DNA of 64,000 bases from NCBI GenBank assembly GCA_021234535.1, contig CM037830.1:14687116-14751115 (forward strand), in the 5' to 3' direction. Under the pieces are notes generated by a model, which was given only the letters and a program-made list of their open reading frames with translations, was not told where the DNA came from and searched no databases. The position numbers and the translations under genes are program-made. The stretch comes from Stichopus chloronotus. Its lineage: Eukaryota > Echinodermata > Holothuroidea > Aspidochirotida > Stichopodidae. Positions within the stretch are counted from its first letter, which is position 1; each line of letters opens with the position of its first letter. This document shows positions 35,288-48,763 of the stretch, in pieces.

Positions 35288-35391
35288 GTCACTCGCTTCT
35301 ACGACAACAGAAGTCAGACCTTAAGAGACTGTTCAGAAGATATTCCTAAGAAGTATATATTAGAAATTATCATTGTTAATTTCTAACAGGT
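35288..35391. repeat. 104-bp direct repeat, left copy
   Basis: From GTCACTCGCTTCTACGAC to TTAATTTCTAACAGGT. Nearly identical to 36423-36526, with two differing bases in 104 (ACGACAACAG against ACGACGTCAG). Confidence 0.85.
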
Positions 35392-36422
35392 GAGCACTTA
35401 TTCCATTACCTTATACCCTTTGTCAGGATAACAGTATTGAGCTGCCCCTCTGTGATGACAGTTTGCACTCAGAGGTGCCCCTGTTTACCATATATTGTGA
35501 CTGTTCACGTATTCATGTAGATATTAATGTATAACAATATTGTTATAATTGTAAGTAGATTGCCTACTTCATTGTTAGGATGCCGCACTGTTTAAATCAG
35601 CATCTACAGTAAAGATGAGTCTAAATTGGCTCATTACAATCTTCAAGGCATAGTGCACTCCAACAAGTCTCCTCTCAATTAGTGTATTATATTTGATGCA
35701 TTGAGCCAATTGAATCTCATTCAGTGACGTAATGAGAGTTAGCCCTCTGTACACAGTTGATGGGGTCTTAGAGATCACCTACTGTTGTACTTCTGTGTAC
35801 ACTGGCCTTGTTTGTATGTGCAGAAGGATGTCCTTGGGGAACCTCTGCTACAGAGAACTTTGGTTACCATGGCAATACTGTGTTAAAGAGACCTTCTGTG
35901 AGTCATGTGTATAGTAACCTGAATGACTGGAAGTTTGCTTCCAGGAATAAGAGTTTATTGTGTGTGTAAGATTGTGTTACATTGCGTGCGATGTATAATT
36001 AAGACAATTAATTAGTTACCTACGTACTGCACACCATTTCTGTGAATTAGTCCCCCCCCCCCCCTATACCGGCTAGGTATGGGACCTGCTGTGAATTGTA
36101 AAGGACTCATTATTTTCATGATATTGACAAGAGTAGAACTGTCATAATTGTTATGTATTCATTAACCCAAGTTGCTTTATCAAATATTGAACGCGTTGTA
36201 TTCTGGTAACTAAGTCAATCCATGTGGAGGTGCCTTGGGAGTTACCATTACGATAGTAGCTTGAGTTGTCTGCTTGAGACAATTCACTATTCTTGTACAT
36301 ATTTTTAATACTTTCATATATTAAGAAAAGTTAGGCAGCTCAGACATAAAGAGAATTGACTGATAGTGTTCCCAAGGTCATGGGACCATGTTCTGACCTA
36401 AATGTAGAATTTTAAATATTTG
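35392..36422. other. 1.03-kb segment between direct repeats
   Basis: No coding frame recognised; holds a C run near 36052-36064 and AATAAGAG-type text near 35946. It could be the interior of a small terminal-repeat retroelement, but no primer-binding site or polypurine tract is evident. Confidence 0.4.
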
Positions 36423-36526
36423 GTCACTCGCTTCTACGACGTCAGAAGTCAGACCTTAAGAGACTGTTCAGAAGATATTCCTAAGAAGTATATATTAGAA
36501 ATTATCATTGTTAATTTCTAACAGGT
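36423..36526. repeat. 104-bp direct repeat, right copy
   Basis: Second copy of the 35288-35391 repeat, same orientation; flanking sequences outside the two copies differ. Confidence 0.85.
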
Positions 36527-38409
36527 CAATGATGTCATGGGCGTAGCCAAAGCGTCCTGGTCTTAGACGTTATATATACATCGGCGTACTCTATGGTAGA
36601 CGCTGGCGTAGCTATTGATGTATACTGGCTGGACCAACCACTAGAGTGCGATGGTGCCGAGCTGGATGAAATTGTATTAATGACGGACGGTTGTAAATAT
36701 AGTATACCCTACTGGGCTGCTTAATATATGCGTCCTGTCTTATATTTGGTTCCTCGTAACGTCACACATACTGGTGAGCGACCTACACAGAGGATGGACC
36801 CAAGCGATTTTTAGGGAAACAACGTCGCACTCTCGTCTCATACTACACATTATGAGATCTGTAGCTTGGAAGGTTACACTTCTTTTATTTATTACTCTTG
36901 TTTTGTCAGTTAAAAGTGCTCACTTAGTTTTCAAAGCCATAATTGGCTTTTATTTCCATCTGAGACATTTTTTTGTCTGAAAGTGGCGATTGATTAATGA
37001 CCTCTTCGGAAAATGGTGAGAAAAGGTTGACCTGCCTATCTTTTACAGATGACCTGCCTATCTTTTACAGATGACTCATTATCTGAGATACAGCTCTCCT
37101 TCTGTCATCAACAATGCGGTTGTTTTCTTAAGTGGAGGTAGTTGTACATCAAAGATTTCTTTAAGTGAAAAGTCTTATTGTACAATAGAGATATATAAGT
37201 TATTACTTGGTCATATGATGGGGTATATGGAGGAATTTATGTAGTTTATATAATCGGCAATCATTTCAACTGTCATATGAGTATATCTCTTGTTCCTGGG
37301 AAATTTGTACTGTATACCTAGGCTACCACTGTGCAGGTTGGAGAATTCTTGAGGTCCAGTGTGTCTTACATTACATGCGTACAGTAGGTACTGGAAAATG
37401 ATGTGCAATATTAATGGCTTCATCTGGTAGCCTGTGATTACTACAGTAAATTGCACCTTGAAAAAAAAATTAATGGAAGTGCATATCTTAGTGGCAAGGA
37501 ATCACTAAGCCTCTTGGCTTTCTTGTTTCTTATATCATCTATGGTGTGCTTTTGTGCAATTGTATTAAATGTAACGAATTAAATGTCATATAATGAATTA
37601 TATATCGTATAATTTGTTTCGTTTTTATTGTAGTTGTACCACTTATGAAACTTGGAAGAATTTGGTACGTCATATAATGCCAATATATTAATATAATTAA
37701 TTGTTAATTAATTTTACAAATAATAACTTTGTCTTATAAATTACAAGTGTGCTTGTGTTCAATTCATTCATTCCCTTTTGGCAGTGGTTTCAGTATGTGT
37801 TCTGTCACATTGTGAATATCGGCATATTGTAACATTGCAGTGCACTTGTCGTTTAGTTTCACATCTTTCTCCCAGAGAATGTAATGTAAACTTTACCAAA
37901 TGTTGCTTCTGCAGATTGTAACATAGGATAAAGCAGTCTGTAAATTTGATAAATCCAATCTCTCATGAAGTGATAATTGAGGTTCCCTTGGTTTAACTTA
38001 ATCACCATACTGTAACGTTATTAACTCTTCGGTTGTTATTGCATCCTCAATTTATTTTCAATTGCGTCACTTTATTGATTCCTGCTTAATCACTTTGCAT
38101 CAATGCTTAAAATGGTGTTTTATCGGTTCAGCATTCACTTTTTCATATCCTATACTGTAGTCTTTCGTATTGTCCTTGTTATAATTGTAAATTTACCATT
38201 ATTATCTCATGCATACATACGCAATGTACGGGATGTGATATTGTAGTTGCTTTGGTGATAGAGGATATTGTGGCTCTTTCAGTTGCTATGGCAACAGTTA
38301 TCGTGGTAGTATTATGTATGGTTGATATTTGATACATGGGAGCTCTAACCTGACATGGTACTTGAGGTGACCTGGATCCCCCATTTGGGTAGAGGTCAAA
38401 AGATGTGAA
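36527..38409. other. Intergenic, nothing gene-like
   Basis: Contains a 22-23-bp exact tandem duplication at about 37030-37074 (ACCTGCCTATCTTTTACAG twice) and a GGCAAGGAATC fragment at 37495 that recalls the composite-repeat hairpin. ACTGGTGAGCGACC at about 36769 resembles text found after retroelement LTRs, but no matching LTR was found. Confidence 0.4.
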
Positions 38410-38610
38410 TGCGTGTGTGCGTGTGTGTCCGTGTGTGCGCCTACGGAAGGTAACTGAGAATCTCCTCCTTACCCAAGCGCAGCTCCTATCTGGCGTAGCT
38501 GTCCGAAAATTTCGTCGCTGCGGGAGGTCTTTCAAATGAACCGGCCCTCTCTGCTGGCAATCCCATGCTAACATGCGCTACCTTGCCAGGGCTTTCCCCG
38601 TGTTCAGATG
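38410..38610 (+). repeat. GC-richer dispersed repeat, copy 2
   Basis: Counterpart of 7290-7520: a GTGTGTGCG tract, CCTACGGA, and the GTAGCTGTCCGAAAATTTCG and CCCTCTCTGCTGGCAATC blocks. It is followed at 38640-38760 by GAGTCCGAGTCC-rich sequence reminiscent of the interior of the hAT MITE at 11.3 kb. Confidence 0.55.
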
Positions 38611-40127
38611 AAGCAATGGGTGCGATCATGTGCGGTGCAGTTCTGGGGTGGAGTCCACCAAATGCGAGTCCGAGTCCTTACCCTTCGATTCCGAGTCTTT
38701 GGTGTCGAAACGGAGTCCGAGTAGCATTATCCGAGTAGGAGTTCTCGAGTCACTGTGCGAATTTGACCTGCATTGTGTCAAGTGAATTAAGACCAGAGAA
38801 TGTCATGAAATATCCCTTACCATTATGGCACTAATAATACTTAATTGTAAACCCACCCTTAACTACTAGAAGATCATCACTGATGAAAACACATTTCTAT
38901 CAGCAGAATTTTACTGACAGCTTGTATGCAGTTCATCTTCACCCTGTGGACTGGTTAATGAGATAAATTTTAAGGATGCTGTAGAGTCTAGCATGTTATG
39001 TGATATAATGGCTTATATATAGTATATAACTTATACTGTACATCGGCGAATCAAAACATGAACAAACAGAAGAGTGAAAAAGGCACAGCCAAGATTACGC
39101 AAAATGGGTCAAATGAGCCTTTGCAGAATGATATTATACAGCCCCTTCTCCTATCTCTCCCTAAACTAACTGACAGCCAAAGTACTTCAAGTGCACGATC
39201 GTGAGTGAGGACATTATTTCTACCTCAGTGCGCATCAGTCCTATACAGAACTTACAACAATCCTCCCAGTGCCAATGTATTACGTCACACTGTGACATTT
39301 GTGACATGACTCTGCAAAATATGTTTGGTGCATTGAAGAAACAGTCGTGTTTCCGTCATCTTTGTGTGATGAACTCGCCCTGTGTGGTTTCATCAGGATT
39401 CCCCTCTTCTAAATATCTGATCAGCGGGGACACTGCTGGTTGGGGCATTTGAGAACCCTCATTGTCAAAATGCACCGCGAGAAAGGGTATTCCAGTCTTG
39501 AATTTTGCATTTTCCAGAACTTTCATGTATCCGCCTCCGTTACTGTCGTCTCCTCCATATAATTACCCATAAGGAGCGAACGAGTTTTTTCCCTTCAGTT
39601 ACTCGGCAGCCATGTACAGAGGCCGTCAAAGATGGTAAAGACACACAATGTATTTTATCTATCTCTTTGTATTCACTGAATGGGTTCGGTTAAAGACATT
39701 TCTTCGTTGTGCGTTTAACCCGTTGGTCTCAACCGCCTTCCTTCTCCCGATAAGTTCCTAAGGTATTTTTACTCTTTGTCAGCTATACCGCTTTTTCTTT
39801 TTCTTTCTTTTTCTTAAAATTTCGTTTGTGTAGCGTACGGAATCTGTAATATAAGTAATCACCTTTATTGCATTTGTTTAAATAGCCTGGTTAGTGATCT
39901 TACTTGCACTTTTGGTAAATGTGTTTGATTGTGTCGATTATCATACTTCGAATTTGCAAGAGCCTTTACTGTGGTTTTCTTGTAAAATAGTCTCTTATCG
40001 CGTCCAAGTGAACAAAATCGATAATTTCCCAGTAAATGCTGTTGATCTTGACTTCAGTTTCGAACAAAATACTCACCGTAATAATTATCGCTACTTAAAC
40101 TATAATTATTTTAAGCATTGTTTTTTA
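38611..40127. other. Intergenic, nothing recognised
   Basis: No supported gene. Open frames at 39201-39693 and 39894-40148 have no identifiable domain. Confidence 0.35.
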
Positions 40128-41550
40128 TTCCTTGCGGAAGGCAGGTAAGGAATCTATGGTGATGGCAGTTGTGTGTGTGTATGTGACACCCTGCCTTGTA
40201 AACACGATATCTCAAGAAGAAAAATGTGTTTGAACTTCAAAGTTGGTATGTTGGTAGTCCATGATAAGTAGACAATCCCTATTGTTTTTCATAGAGTTCA
40301 AAGGTCATTTGAGGTCACCAGAGTATGAATTATGAAAACATATTAAGGGACATATCTCAGCAACTGAATGTTTTTTAACTTCAACCTCTTATCATTGGTA
40401 GCACTTGATGAGTAGATGATATCTGGCATTTTGTTTGGAGGTCAAAGGTCATGTGAGGTCAATAGAGGACATAGTTTGAAAAAGCTTGTGAACACGATAT
40501 CTCAAGAAGGCAAAAGTGCCTAAACTTCAAAGTTAGTGTGTTGATAGTGCATTGTAATCAGATGATTGCTATTGTATTTACATGGAAATTTCGCATCGAA
40601 TGTAATACTCCGACAATTTTCACTACCTTCTTTAATTATAGTAGAGGTAATAATGCATATCTGATTCGTTCTTCTCATCATTTTTCGATTCCATACTTCA
40701 AACTCAAATCTTCACGGTATCCCCACTGTATCCTCGCAGTATATTGGTTTGTGTAAAATTCTGAAATCATTTACTTGGTAATAGAATGGAATGCCACACT
40801 TTGCCCACTTAAAAAAAAAGAAGAAAAAAACATCTCAAACACCATCTCATATAAAAACTATCACTTATTCTGTACAGAGTAGTCGACGACCTGTATGTTC
40901 ATCAGCGCACGCCAAAGTGCATCTATAGTCAAGTTAGGCCCTTCTAGTCCAGGTCACCGTACATGAATAATTGCATATACCTTCCACTAACATCGGACGA
41001 AAACATTGACCTGCGTATGAGTCTATGCCTTCGAGGCTTAGTACAGCAGAGGTACAATTTCGTCAGTCAATCAGGAAGCACCGTTACATAATTTTTTATT
41101 ATTTTGACGTCTTGGTTTCTCATTTTTTAAAAAGCAAACTTCGGAGCCATGGTCCTCTTATGTCCCCATCCCTTGGTTACGCCAGTGCTCTGGCAGATCA
41201 GTTTTTAAGTAAATTCTACATAAATACAAATTTTGCTAAATTTTCATAAAAATATCCGCGAAACTAGCATTGGCTCTTGTAATGTTGAACAATTTTCATC
41301 ACAATCCGTCATAATTGAATCATTTTACAAACATGTTTCTGTGTAAAAATCACATGGTGAACAGGGATAAGCCACATATTCAAACTGGTGACGTACAGTG
41401 CGGTCTCCCTCGTGTTTTTCTTTGTTAACTTAACCTTTATTTCAAGGATAAGTATAAGAAGTTTGTATGCCCCGATCGAAGAGGTTGTATTGTCGTTTTT
41501 TTTTGGAAATATTGATATGCATGATATAGAATGTACTATTGTAAAGGTCA
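40128..41550 (+). repeat. Composite repeat copy plus flank, paralogous to 49.1-49.9 kb
   Basis: Starts with the imperfect hairpin ATTCCTTGCGGAAGGC/AGGTAAGGAATC and GTGTGTGTG, then TTGTAAACACGATATCTCAA. Half-site cores are at 40300 and 40444, 144 bp apart, the second a perfect DR1 at 40439-40451. About 740 bp later, GACGTACAGT, TTAACCTTTATTTCAAGGATAAG and TTGTATTGTC match 49739-49835 in gene B intron 1. The homology therefore extends beyond the repeat itself. Confidence 0.65.
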
Positions 41551-44500
41551 TTATGGGAAGGGATTATGATAATATGTGGTAACATTTAGGAAATTGTAAC
41601 CACTGTTAGACTTAATACTAAGCTTGCTAAAAAATAAGTACCATTATTGGAAACTAAGGCAGACAAAGTGGAGCCTTTATACCTTACCAAACTGGGCATG
41701 CAACCAACATTCTCATAAAAGATGATTGATTTCATTATGCTATACCTGGTTCCTATGCATCAATGAAAAAATCCATTATAAAAAAAATGTAGTCGAATGA
41801 ATTACAATACACACTTACTGTTGTTAAGTACCCTACCAAGTGTTCAACGGTGATATATCTTATTTGTCTTCATATACAATGGTACAATTTAAGTGGTATT
41901 CATAGTCTACAGCTAATCATGTATCCAAATACATACAATGGATCACACTCACAAAACGTAACGGTAAAATAAGAGCTCCATAACTTTTAGGTAAAATTTT
42001 ACACACAATTAATGTAAAATTTACCAAAATTATGTAACATTTACATATAATATATGTAAATCACACACAGTTAATGTACAATTTACCAAAATTATGTATG
42101 TAACGGTAAAATTATGTATTCAGTACCGTTACGTTTTGTGAGTGCACTGCATAACTTCGGTCTTCATGATCACGTGCAGGACGAAGAAGCTTTCATCTTA
42201 TCGACCACCGACTGAGAATAATAGACCAACGAAATTAACATGAAAAAAATATGCCTATATCGATACCTGCAACCATATTTACAAGTTGATTTGACATTGT
42301 TTCATTTGATTTTAATTTCAAGTCGCTATCCACTGTTATGGCGATCACATTGTCACGGTCAAATAAAAAAAAAAAAGAACAAGAGGAACGTAAAATGACA
42401 ACGAATAACAAGAAAAACTATTTAGAAAAGCAAATTTTTCGTGTTAACGTTTAACAATGCTACCTCCTTTCATTTCAAATATGCGATTACACTGCGTAAC
42501 TACATGATCATATATTACATATGTCTTTATGTTATCTTTTTGCACAACCGTGCTGGATAAAAATATTGAATTTTGTGGTGATGCTTGTAATGCTGATCAA
42601 TGCCCGTCGTATGATGCCCCATGTAAGGTAGCTTAGCTGTACATTTGTACTCATTCTTGTTATACCATGCAAAGAATTAATAGTCATACCGGTATTGCAA
42701 TGCAATTCTTCTTAAAGCAATAATGTCTGTTCGGATGGAACATGCATCATTAAGACAATGGACAACATTTAATGTCACACCGGTCTTGACGCAATTACCT
42801 CGTCTGGTCTCTTTGTACACGATCTTTGAGCACATCAATTTTCCGGTGATTACACCACACACAGTCATCGAGGTTCAATCGTTTGGCTCGAATCTTCAAT
42901 TTTCCCCCTCTCCAGTTAAAATATCTCTTGTTTTCATCAAGGTTAACTGCTATATATTGCCTTGACATATACAAACTGATAATATATAGCTCAGTTTTCT
43001 CTCTGGGTATTGTTTTTTTTTGTTTTTGTTTGAGCCATCAACCATATGGGTGCTACACCCGCAGCAAACAACTTCAGATCTTTAAAACCTGCAACCCTGG
43101 AAGCCGGAGTGGGCATGTTCTGTTTTTCTAACTTACGTACCATTCTTAAAACAAATGCAACCGTGACCAACAGGTGCATGAGTGATACATGTCCGTTGTA
43201 CTGTCAAAAACACTAGCTGACCTTTTAGATCTACGACACCACCTACTGTGACATAAAAGGAACTTGGCGAACGTGTCTGTAGGAGACATATTCCTTAACG
43301 TGGACAGGTTCACGGTCGCCTTGCGTGGGATCCAAGATAAGCGGGAGACTACGATCACTACGCAAGGAGTAAACTTGATGCTGCGCAAGTAAGTAATGAT
43401 CCCATTTTGGGGATCTCAATGTGAAGGGCACTAAGAGAGGCAATGCAGGATCTATGGCAAATGCCCGACCAAACAGACAAGACGCCAATTTTAATGTTGT
43501 TACAGATAATGAGTCAACAAGGAGAAAAGAGCGTTTAAAGTGTAAGAAAGTTAATCATTCACTCTTTCAATGACATAAATTGCAAACCTTTCAACCCTAA
43601 AGATAGGCTTTCATTTGCCTTTGAAAGGAAATGTATTCTACAATTCCCTTAAGACAGGTCACAGGGCATCGCATTGTAGAATGAATCGTACATACACTGT
43701 GCCATAGTGAAATAGAAAGCACCCTACGTTTGGACATCAACCTTCGGTTACTTTTAAGGGTCTCCATGCAAATATAGTGTCAGTGCTGTGTAGATAGAAC
43801 GAACCTCTGAAGGGAATGGCTTTGTTGCTTTAAATGTAGAGTCATGTAGTAGCACTTGGGGCCGGTGATAAAACTACGTGTAGGGTTGCAATACCAGTTG
43901 TGCCTGTGTATGTTTATAACATGATTGAAGAGTGGGACTTTCAAATGGACTTCTTGAGAAATCTCTGAACTTCCATCTTTACAAGGTTCAATGAGGGTCT
44001 TTGTGTTATATTGGACAATACATTGCTTTCTAGAGGGTGCCCTGAAGGTCTTTCTAAGTTTCTATTCATGTCTCACAATGATATTCACAATCCCATTCCC
44101 TCCTCGTGACCCCAGTCTTGCCAATCAGTTATCATGACATTATTATCGTACTAAAACCATACTAAAGCGTTCAACAGACCCTCTTTCATGCTCGATTACA
44201 CATGTATTATGATAAACATGACACCTAATACCCCTTGCCAGGCAGCTCAAGAAAGCCTAGACATTGGATTGACACACCTGAATTACTTTAGGAGAACGAT
44301 GTTTAATTGACCATGTGGATTATCACAGCATGGGGTGATAAAACTGACCTAAGGCCATAACAATTTGCAAGAAGTTGAACCTCAGTAGAACAAAAGAAAA
44401 GTGAGTTTGAAGTCAATCCCATTTTAACGTGCGAATAACGGCAGGTTATGTAAATCATATCTCATACAGTTTTATTAAGATTTGTTGTTGAATATAACAC

Positions 44501-44609
44501 TAAACTCAATCGATCAGGCCACCTTTTATCATACCTATGCAGAGGTGTATATTGAACAAATTTTATGTATAAACACACTCATGGAATTTCGAAGAGAACA
44601 CCACTTTTA
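41551..44609. other. Intergenic with one MITE
   Basis: Apart from the MITE at 41946-42144 no gene or element is recognised over this 3-kb stretch. Overlapping frames on both strands at 42.7-43.5 kb lack recognisable motifs. Confidence 0.4.
41946..42144. mobile_element. Palindromic MITE, 21-bp perfect terminal inverted repeats
   Basis: The left end begins CACTCACAAAACGTAACGGT and the right end (42124-42144) is its exact reverse complement over 21 bp. Between them lie repeated TTAATGTA(A/C)AATTTACC and AAAATTATGTA phrases. At 199 bp with no coding capacity it is a miniature inverted-repeat element; a target duplication is not clear. Confidence 0.75.
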
Positions 44610-47600
44610 CAGATTGACAGCTTTGACTGCAACAAATACTCTATGGGAAACTGTTCACGCCCGTTGAATTCATAGGCGGATGCTTTGCATTATTATATGG
44701 ACAATTCGACCAGACATGCCTTCGGGTATTTTTTTAGTCTACTTAGGCCGAGGGAAGCCTATAGCGAGACTAAATCTTCATTTTGAGCTGACGTAAAGGC
44801 AAAAAGTTCCAAACAGATTATCAAATCCTTGTCAGGTGTTGAGGGAAATACAAGTCATAACCTGAAACATTAGCCCTCAATGCAGGGTACCCTAGTAGAT
44901 ATATGATATGTTGCTATAGTATATGATATCTGTAATGGTTTCGAGAGGAGTTAAGGGTGGCAACGTTAACAATACACTCCACTGTCACTTCCAGATGTCT
45001 TATATTAGTTCACGTATTTGTGTATAATCATTTTCAAATAAGTAAGCTTCATAATGTTTGATCACCACTGGTGCCAATGAGGTGGTAAGCAATTTTTTTT
45101 TTCAAAATATGCGTTCAACGTATTATCAAAATTTTTTAGTGTTGTCTTTACGTACATTTCTGTAATGTAAATAACTGGCATGTGGTACAATTTTGATGGC
45201 GCGTATCTCTTTTATTCTATTTCTTTTTTTTTCTTTTTTTTGGAACAGTTAATTTTGAATTCGTGCTTATACGCTTATTCGAAAAGTTTGTCTGGATATC
45301 TTATCTTAAGTGTGTTGATTGCATGGACCTTAGCTATAAGGTGATATTGTCTACCGCTTTCGTATTACGGAACACTTCTGATGGCTGAGTTTCATGCTTA
45401 GATGTCGTATCATTTCAAGTCATTACTTCTGATGAATCCTCTGTCAATATGCATTACGATATGACTAGAACTTAACAAGTATGAGCAAGGAGTAAAACTT
45501 AGATGTTGATGTATTCAATAAGGTAACGTTACTAATGTAAGTGACTTAGTCATGTCATTTATCGGAAGTGTGAAGAGTTCAACACCGCTGATGAATACCC
45601 CACAAGTAATTTCCAAAAATCACCAATCACCAATCGTATCCATACCCATTTTTTGGAAATGGAGACTCTAAAATACATGCTACCCTTATGAGGTTTATTC
45701 TAAAACAAGCGTTGAGGTTAAGTGCATACTACACCGAGTGCAGGAAGCATAACGCCATTGTTAATGCTATGAAAAGATGATCAAATGTGAGATAAAATAG
45801 TAACAAACATTATGAGTAGCAAAACAGCATGAAAAGAGAGAATTACATGAATCTTAACTCAAAAAGGAATAGGAATTAAATACAAAAATAGTTTGCTCTA
45901 TTATAGAACTCACGTTAGAACTGAATAAATGTTGAAAACGTTTCAAAGCTCAATATGTAAAGAGTTTTTTGCAGACAGTGAAAATGTGCGAGGATATCTA
46001 CTGATGCCAATGATATTTGAGCAATGGAGGAACAATTGAATTAGGGAATTGGAAATTGAAACGAAAAGAAAAGAAAACGCAAGCTTGTGTGCTAACACCC
46101 CACGGCTTTCGTAAACTATGGAGTTTCCCAAATGTAAAGTGTGCAGAATTTTAACACGTTTTTCAGTCCCTACAAACGTAATGTAAAAATTTCGTCAGAA
46201 TATCATAGCGAGAACATATAAACATAATAAGAAGGCTTTTTTCATCTCATAAGATACTGACATGATCATTTAGTGAAGCTTACTTGCTGATAGGGCGATT
46301 CCCGTTGATGTAGGGATAAGTTCATCCAAACATTTCATTACGCTTTTCGCCAATTGATGGTGATGTTGTAACCACCAACACTTGCGGAGAGGTGTCACTC
46401 CAGTCATGAAGTGTTTGCTATGCAGAAAAAGGTGATCAAAATAATAAAATTACTCCCAGTTCCACGCTCAAACGTATTAAACTCATCCATAGAAAGAGCA
46501 GGTTTTTTTGTTTAAGAAATAGTTCTATCCTCAAACGGTTGCTCTTATCGAAGCCAAGCTTCAGCAACTTTTCGTGATATTGTTTGTGCCCAAGATAAAA
46601 AAAAAAGCTTCAGCAACTTTTCGTGATATTGTTTGTGCCCAAGATAAAAAAGACTAGTGCTGTATATGATAGAACAGCCATAGAATTTGAACAGCTAGTG
46701 GTGAATAAATTCATATTCTCCTCAAATTCACAGGTTTCGAACTCTGAGAATTAGAAGTGTCTATCTCTAACATTTCTTTGGTTTCTCTTTGCTAGTTTAC
46801 CTCAATTTACAGTAAACCTAATGAACTTATCAACACGAAAATTTCTGCACACGCAGAAGAGGAGCTAGCAGTTTCCGTAAGAGTGAAAATGGGGGTGGGC
46901 GCTGGTTCACCATCTAACGCAATGACACGGCCAACCTGATGAGAATTTTTTAGGGAATGCCCTGAGGTATACATGTCTTACTGCATGTTCCTCATAGAAG
47001 CATTTTCACCTTTTAGGTGAGATAAACTTACTTTTGATGTATTAATGCGACAAGAATGGTTCTTATGTTCAAACTATGAATGATTCTTATGACCGAGGCG
47101 AAAGCAGCTTTTTCAGGGGACCCGCACATGGATACATAGTATTCTAAGACATGGCAGAGGTGGGGGTGGGGGGATTGGTGGGGGGTTGGGTGGTGAAGGA
47201 CGGGTTTTCTATGGTTCCTTTATACATCGAGAACATGTATAGCAACCCTACGATTTATATAAGTGCAGCACCATTATCAGTTGGTCCGAAGCATACAATA
47301 AAGTTTTTCGCTTTACAAAGCCTTAGCCGAACTTCTCCACTGACAGCAATAATTTACTATATCTCATGCATCTACGCTCCGTTCAGTCTTTGAACCGTAA
47401 CGCAGCCTTATTGGCACACACACTATTTTCTTTGTGTAATTGATTAATGCACCTGAAATCATCCCTTCTCCCGCGAAGCGTTTTGAAAATAGCACACGTG
47501 GAAATCACCCACATATTATATTCACCTTTGACGAAAAATCTATCTCCTAAATTGTACGAAACAAAAGTATTAAGAATTGCTCATTTTATGATTATGTTTC

Positions 47601-48763
47601 GGAAATTCATTAGCTAATTTCTCATAGACCTGAATATTCCTCCATCATTAAATTAAATTAAATATGTACGTGAAAAGCCTGATCAATAGTGGCTCTACAC
47701 CAATTTACGGCTGTTCTATCACGTTATCATGCATGAGCGTCCGGGGCTTCGCCCTTCGACCCCAACCGGAGCTCTGACCTTGGACCAAACTCGAAGCGCA
47801 CTCAAGGGTCACTGGTGATTCCCTTAATTGTCAGTCGGGGGAATCACAGGTTGCGAGCCAACCCTTCCCCCAACACACCTCCAAACCATGAACACGCCAC
47901 TGGCTTGGATGGAGGTAAATCTCAGGGACTACCTCATCAATAGTAAAAGTTGCTGAATTGATAGATTTACACTTATGTTTCGTTTCGTTTCATGTATTAT
48001 GTATAACATCAGCTAATCTGACAGTATGAGAGAGTAATATATTTATTAATTGTTTGTTACGCGGGTAAACATTATGCACTTCGATGTAAACAGCTTCCAA
48101 GTGAAATAATCTATTTTTTTTTTCAATTAAATGTAAATCACACCATCAACACATATTCTAGACCACGCAAAATTAAAAGCAGACTGGATGAAGTAATCTG
48201 CATAAGAAGAAAGAGCTTTTACTGCGTATTTGTTTCTCCTGCGTTATTGCCTTCGTCTAATGTTCGCTAACTTCAATCCGGTTTGGAATTTCCCTGGTGT
48301 TTTTGTTCAGCATCAGGAACCCTTCGTTTTTATCACTTAATAAGTTCAGCCCATTGTCAAGTATGTAGCTCGCTAACTTCAAGCGGGTTTGGAATTTCCC
48401 GTCAGTCGCCCTCTTTATAGAGAGGTCACGGAATAGATCTGTCACCTTGTATTCTTCTGTCGCTTTTCTTGAGTTGATTTTGCTGATTTTATCGATTTAT
48501 ACTTGGTCATAGTCTTGTCATTCAGCGGTTGGTAATTCCGTCGGCGTGATTCGTGTTCATTGTCAACATAGGATCAACATAGGACACAGTTTCAACAAAA
48601 GTCTCAGACTCATATCAAGATAAAGTATTCTGTAGGTTCCTTTCAGCAGACTACATAGCAACAGCTTGTTAGTCTTTGTTGAAAACCACCTTATGGCTGT
48701 CGTATGGTGTCCACAGTGACATTTCTGAATCGGTCTGAAGACGACCAAGGGGAAAAAAGGAAA
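44610..48763 (+). repeat. Segmental duplication, copy B (5' flank of gene B)
   Basis: Collinear with 10370-17817; anchors are listed there. It lacks the 2.1-kb insertion of copy A. It has its own exact tandem duplication of about 50 bp at 46555-46652 (AGCTTCAGCAACTTTTCGTG repeated), absent from copy A. Confidence 0.8.
48262..48763 (+). promoter_or_regulatory. Conserved upstream region of gene B with two kappaB-like sites
   Basis: Two blocks, GTTCGCTAACTTCAATCCGG at 48262 and GCTCGCTAACTTCAAGCGGG at 48368, each run into TTTGGAATTTCCC. The resulting GGAATTTCCC sites are at 48285-48294 and 48391-48400. The second is 364 bp before the ATG, almost the same distance as in gene A (355 bp). In gene A the first block has lost its site. 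Confidence 0.45.

Noticed and set aside
36760..36790. Primer-binding-site-like ACTGGTGAGCGACC as evidence for an LTR retrotransposon
   Set aside because: No long terminal repeat ending at this point, no gag/pol frame and no polypurine tract were found.
42560..42636. Cysteine-rich possible exon (FCGDACNADQCPSYDAPCK)
   Set aside because: Four regularly spaced cysteines are attractive, but there is no acceptable splice acceptor upstream, the donor is weak and no neighbouring exon was found.
42677..43488. Paired sense/antisense frames of about 80 codons
   Set aside because: No homology recognised, no conserved context, and both strands are open over the same bases.
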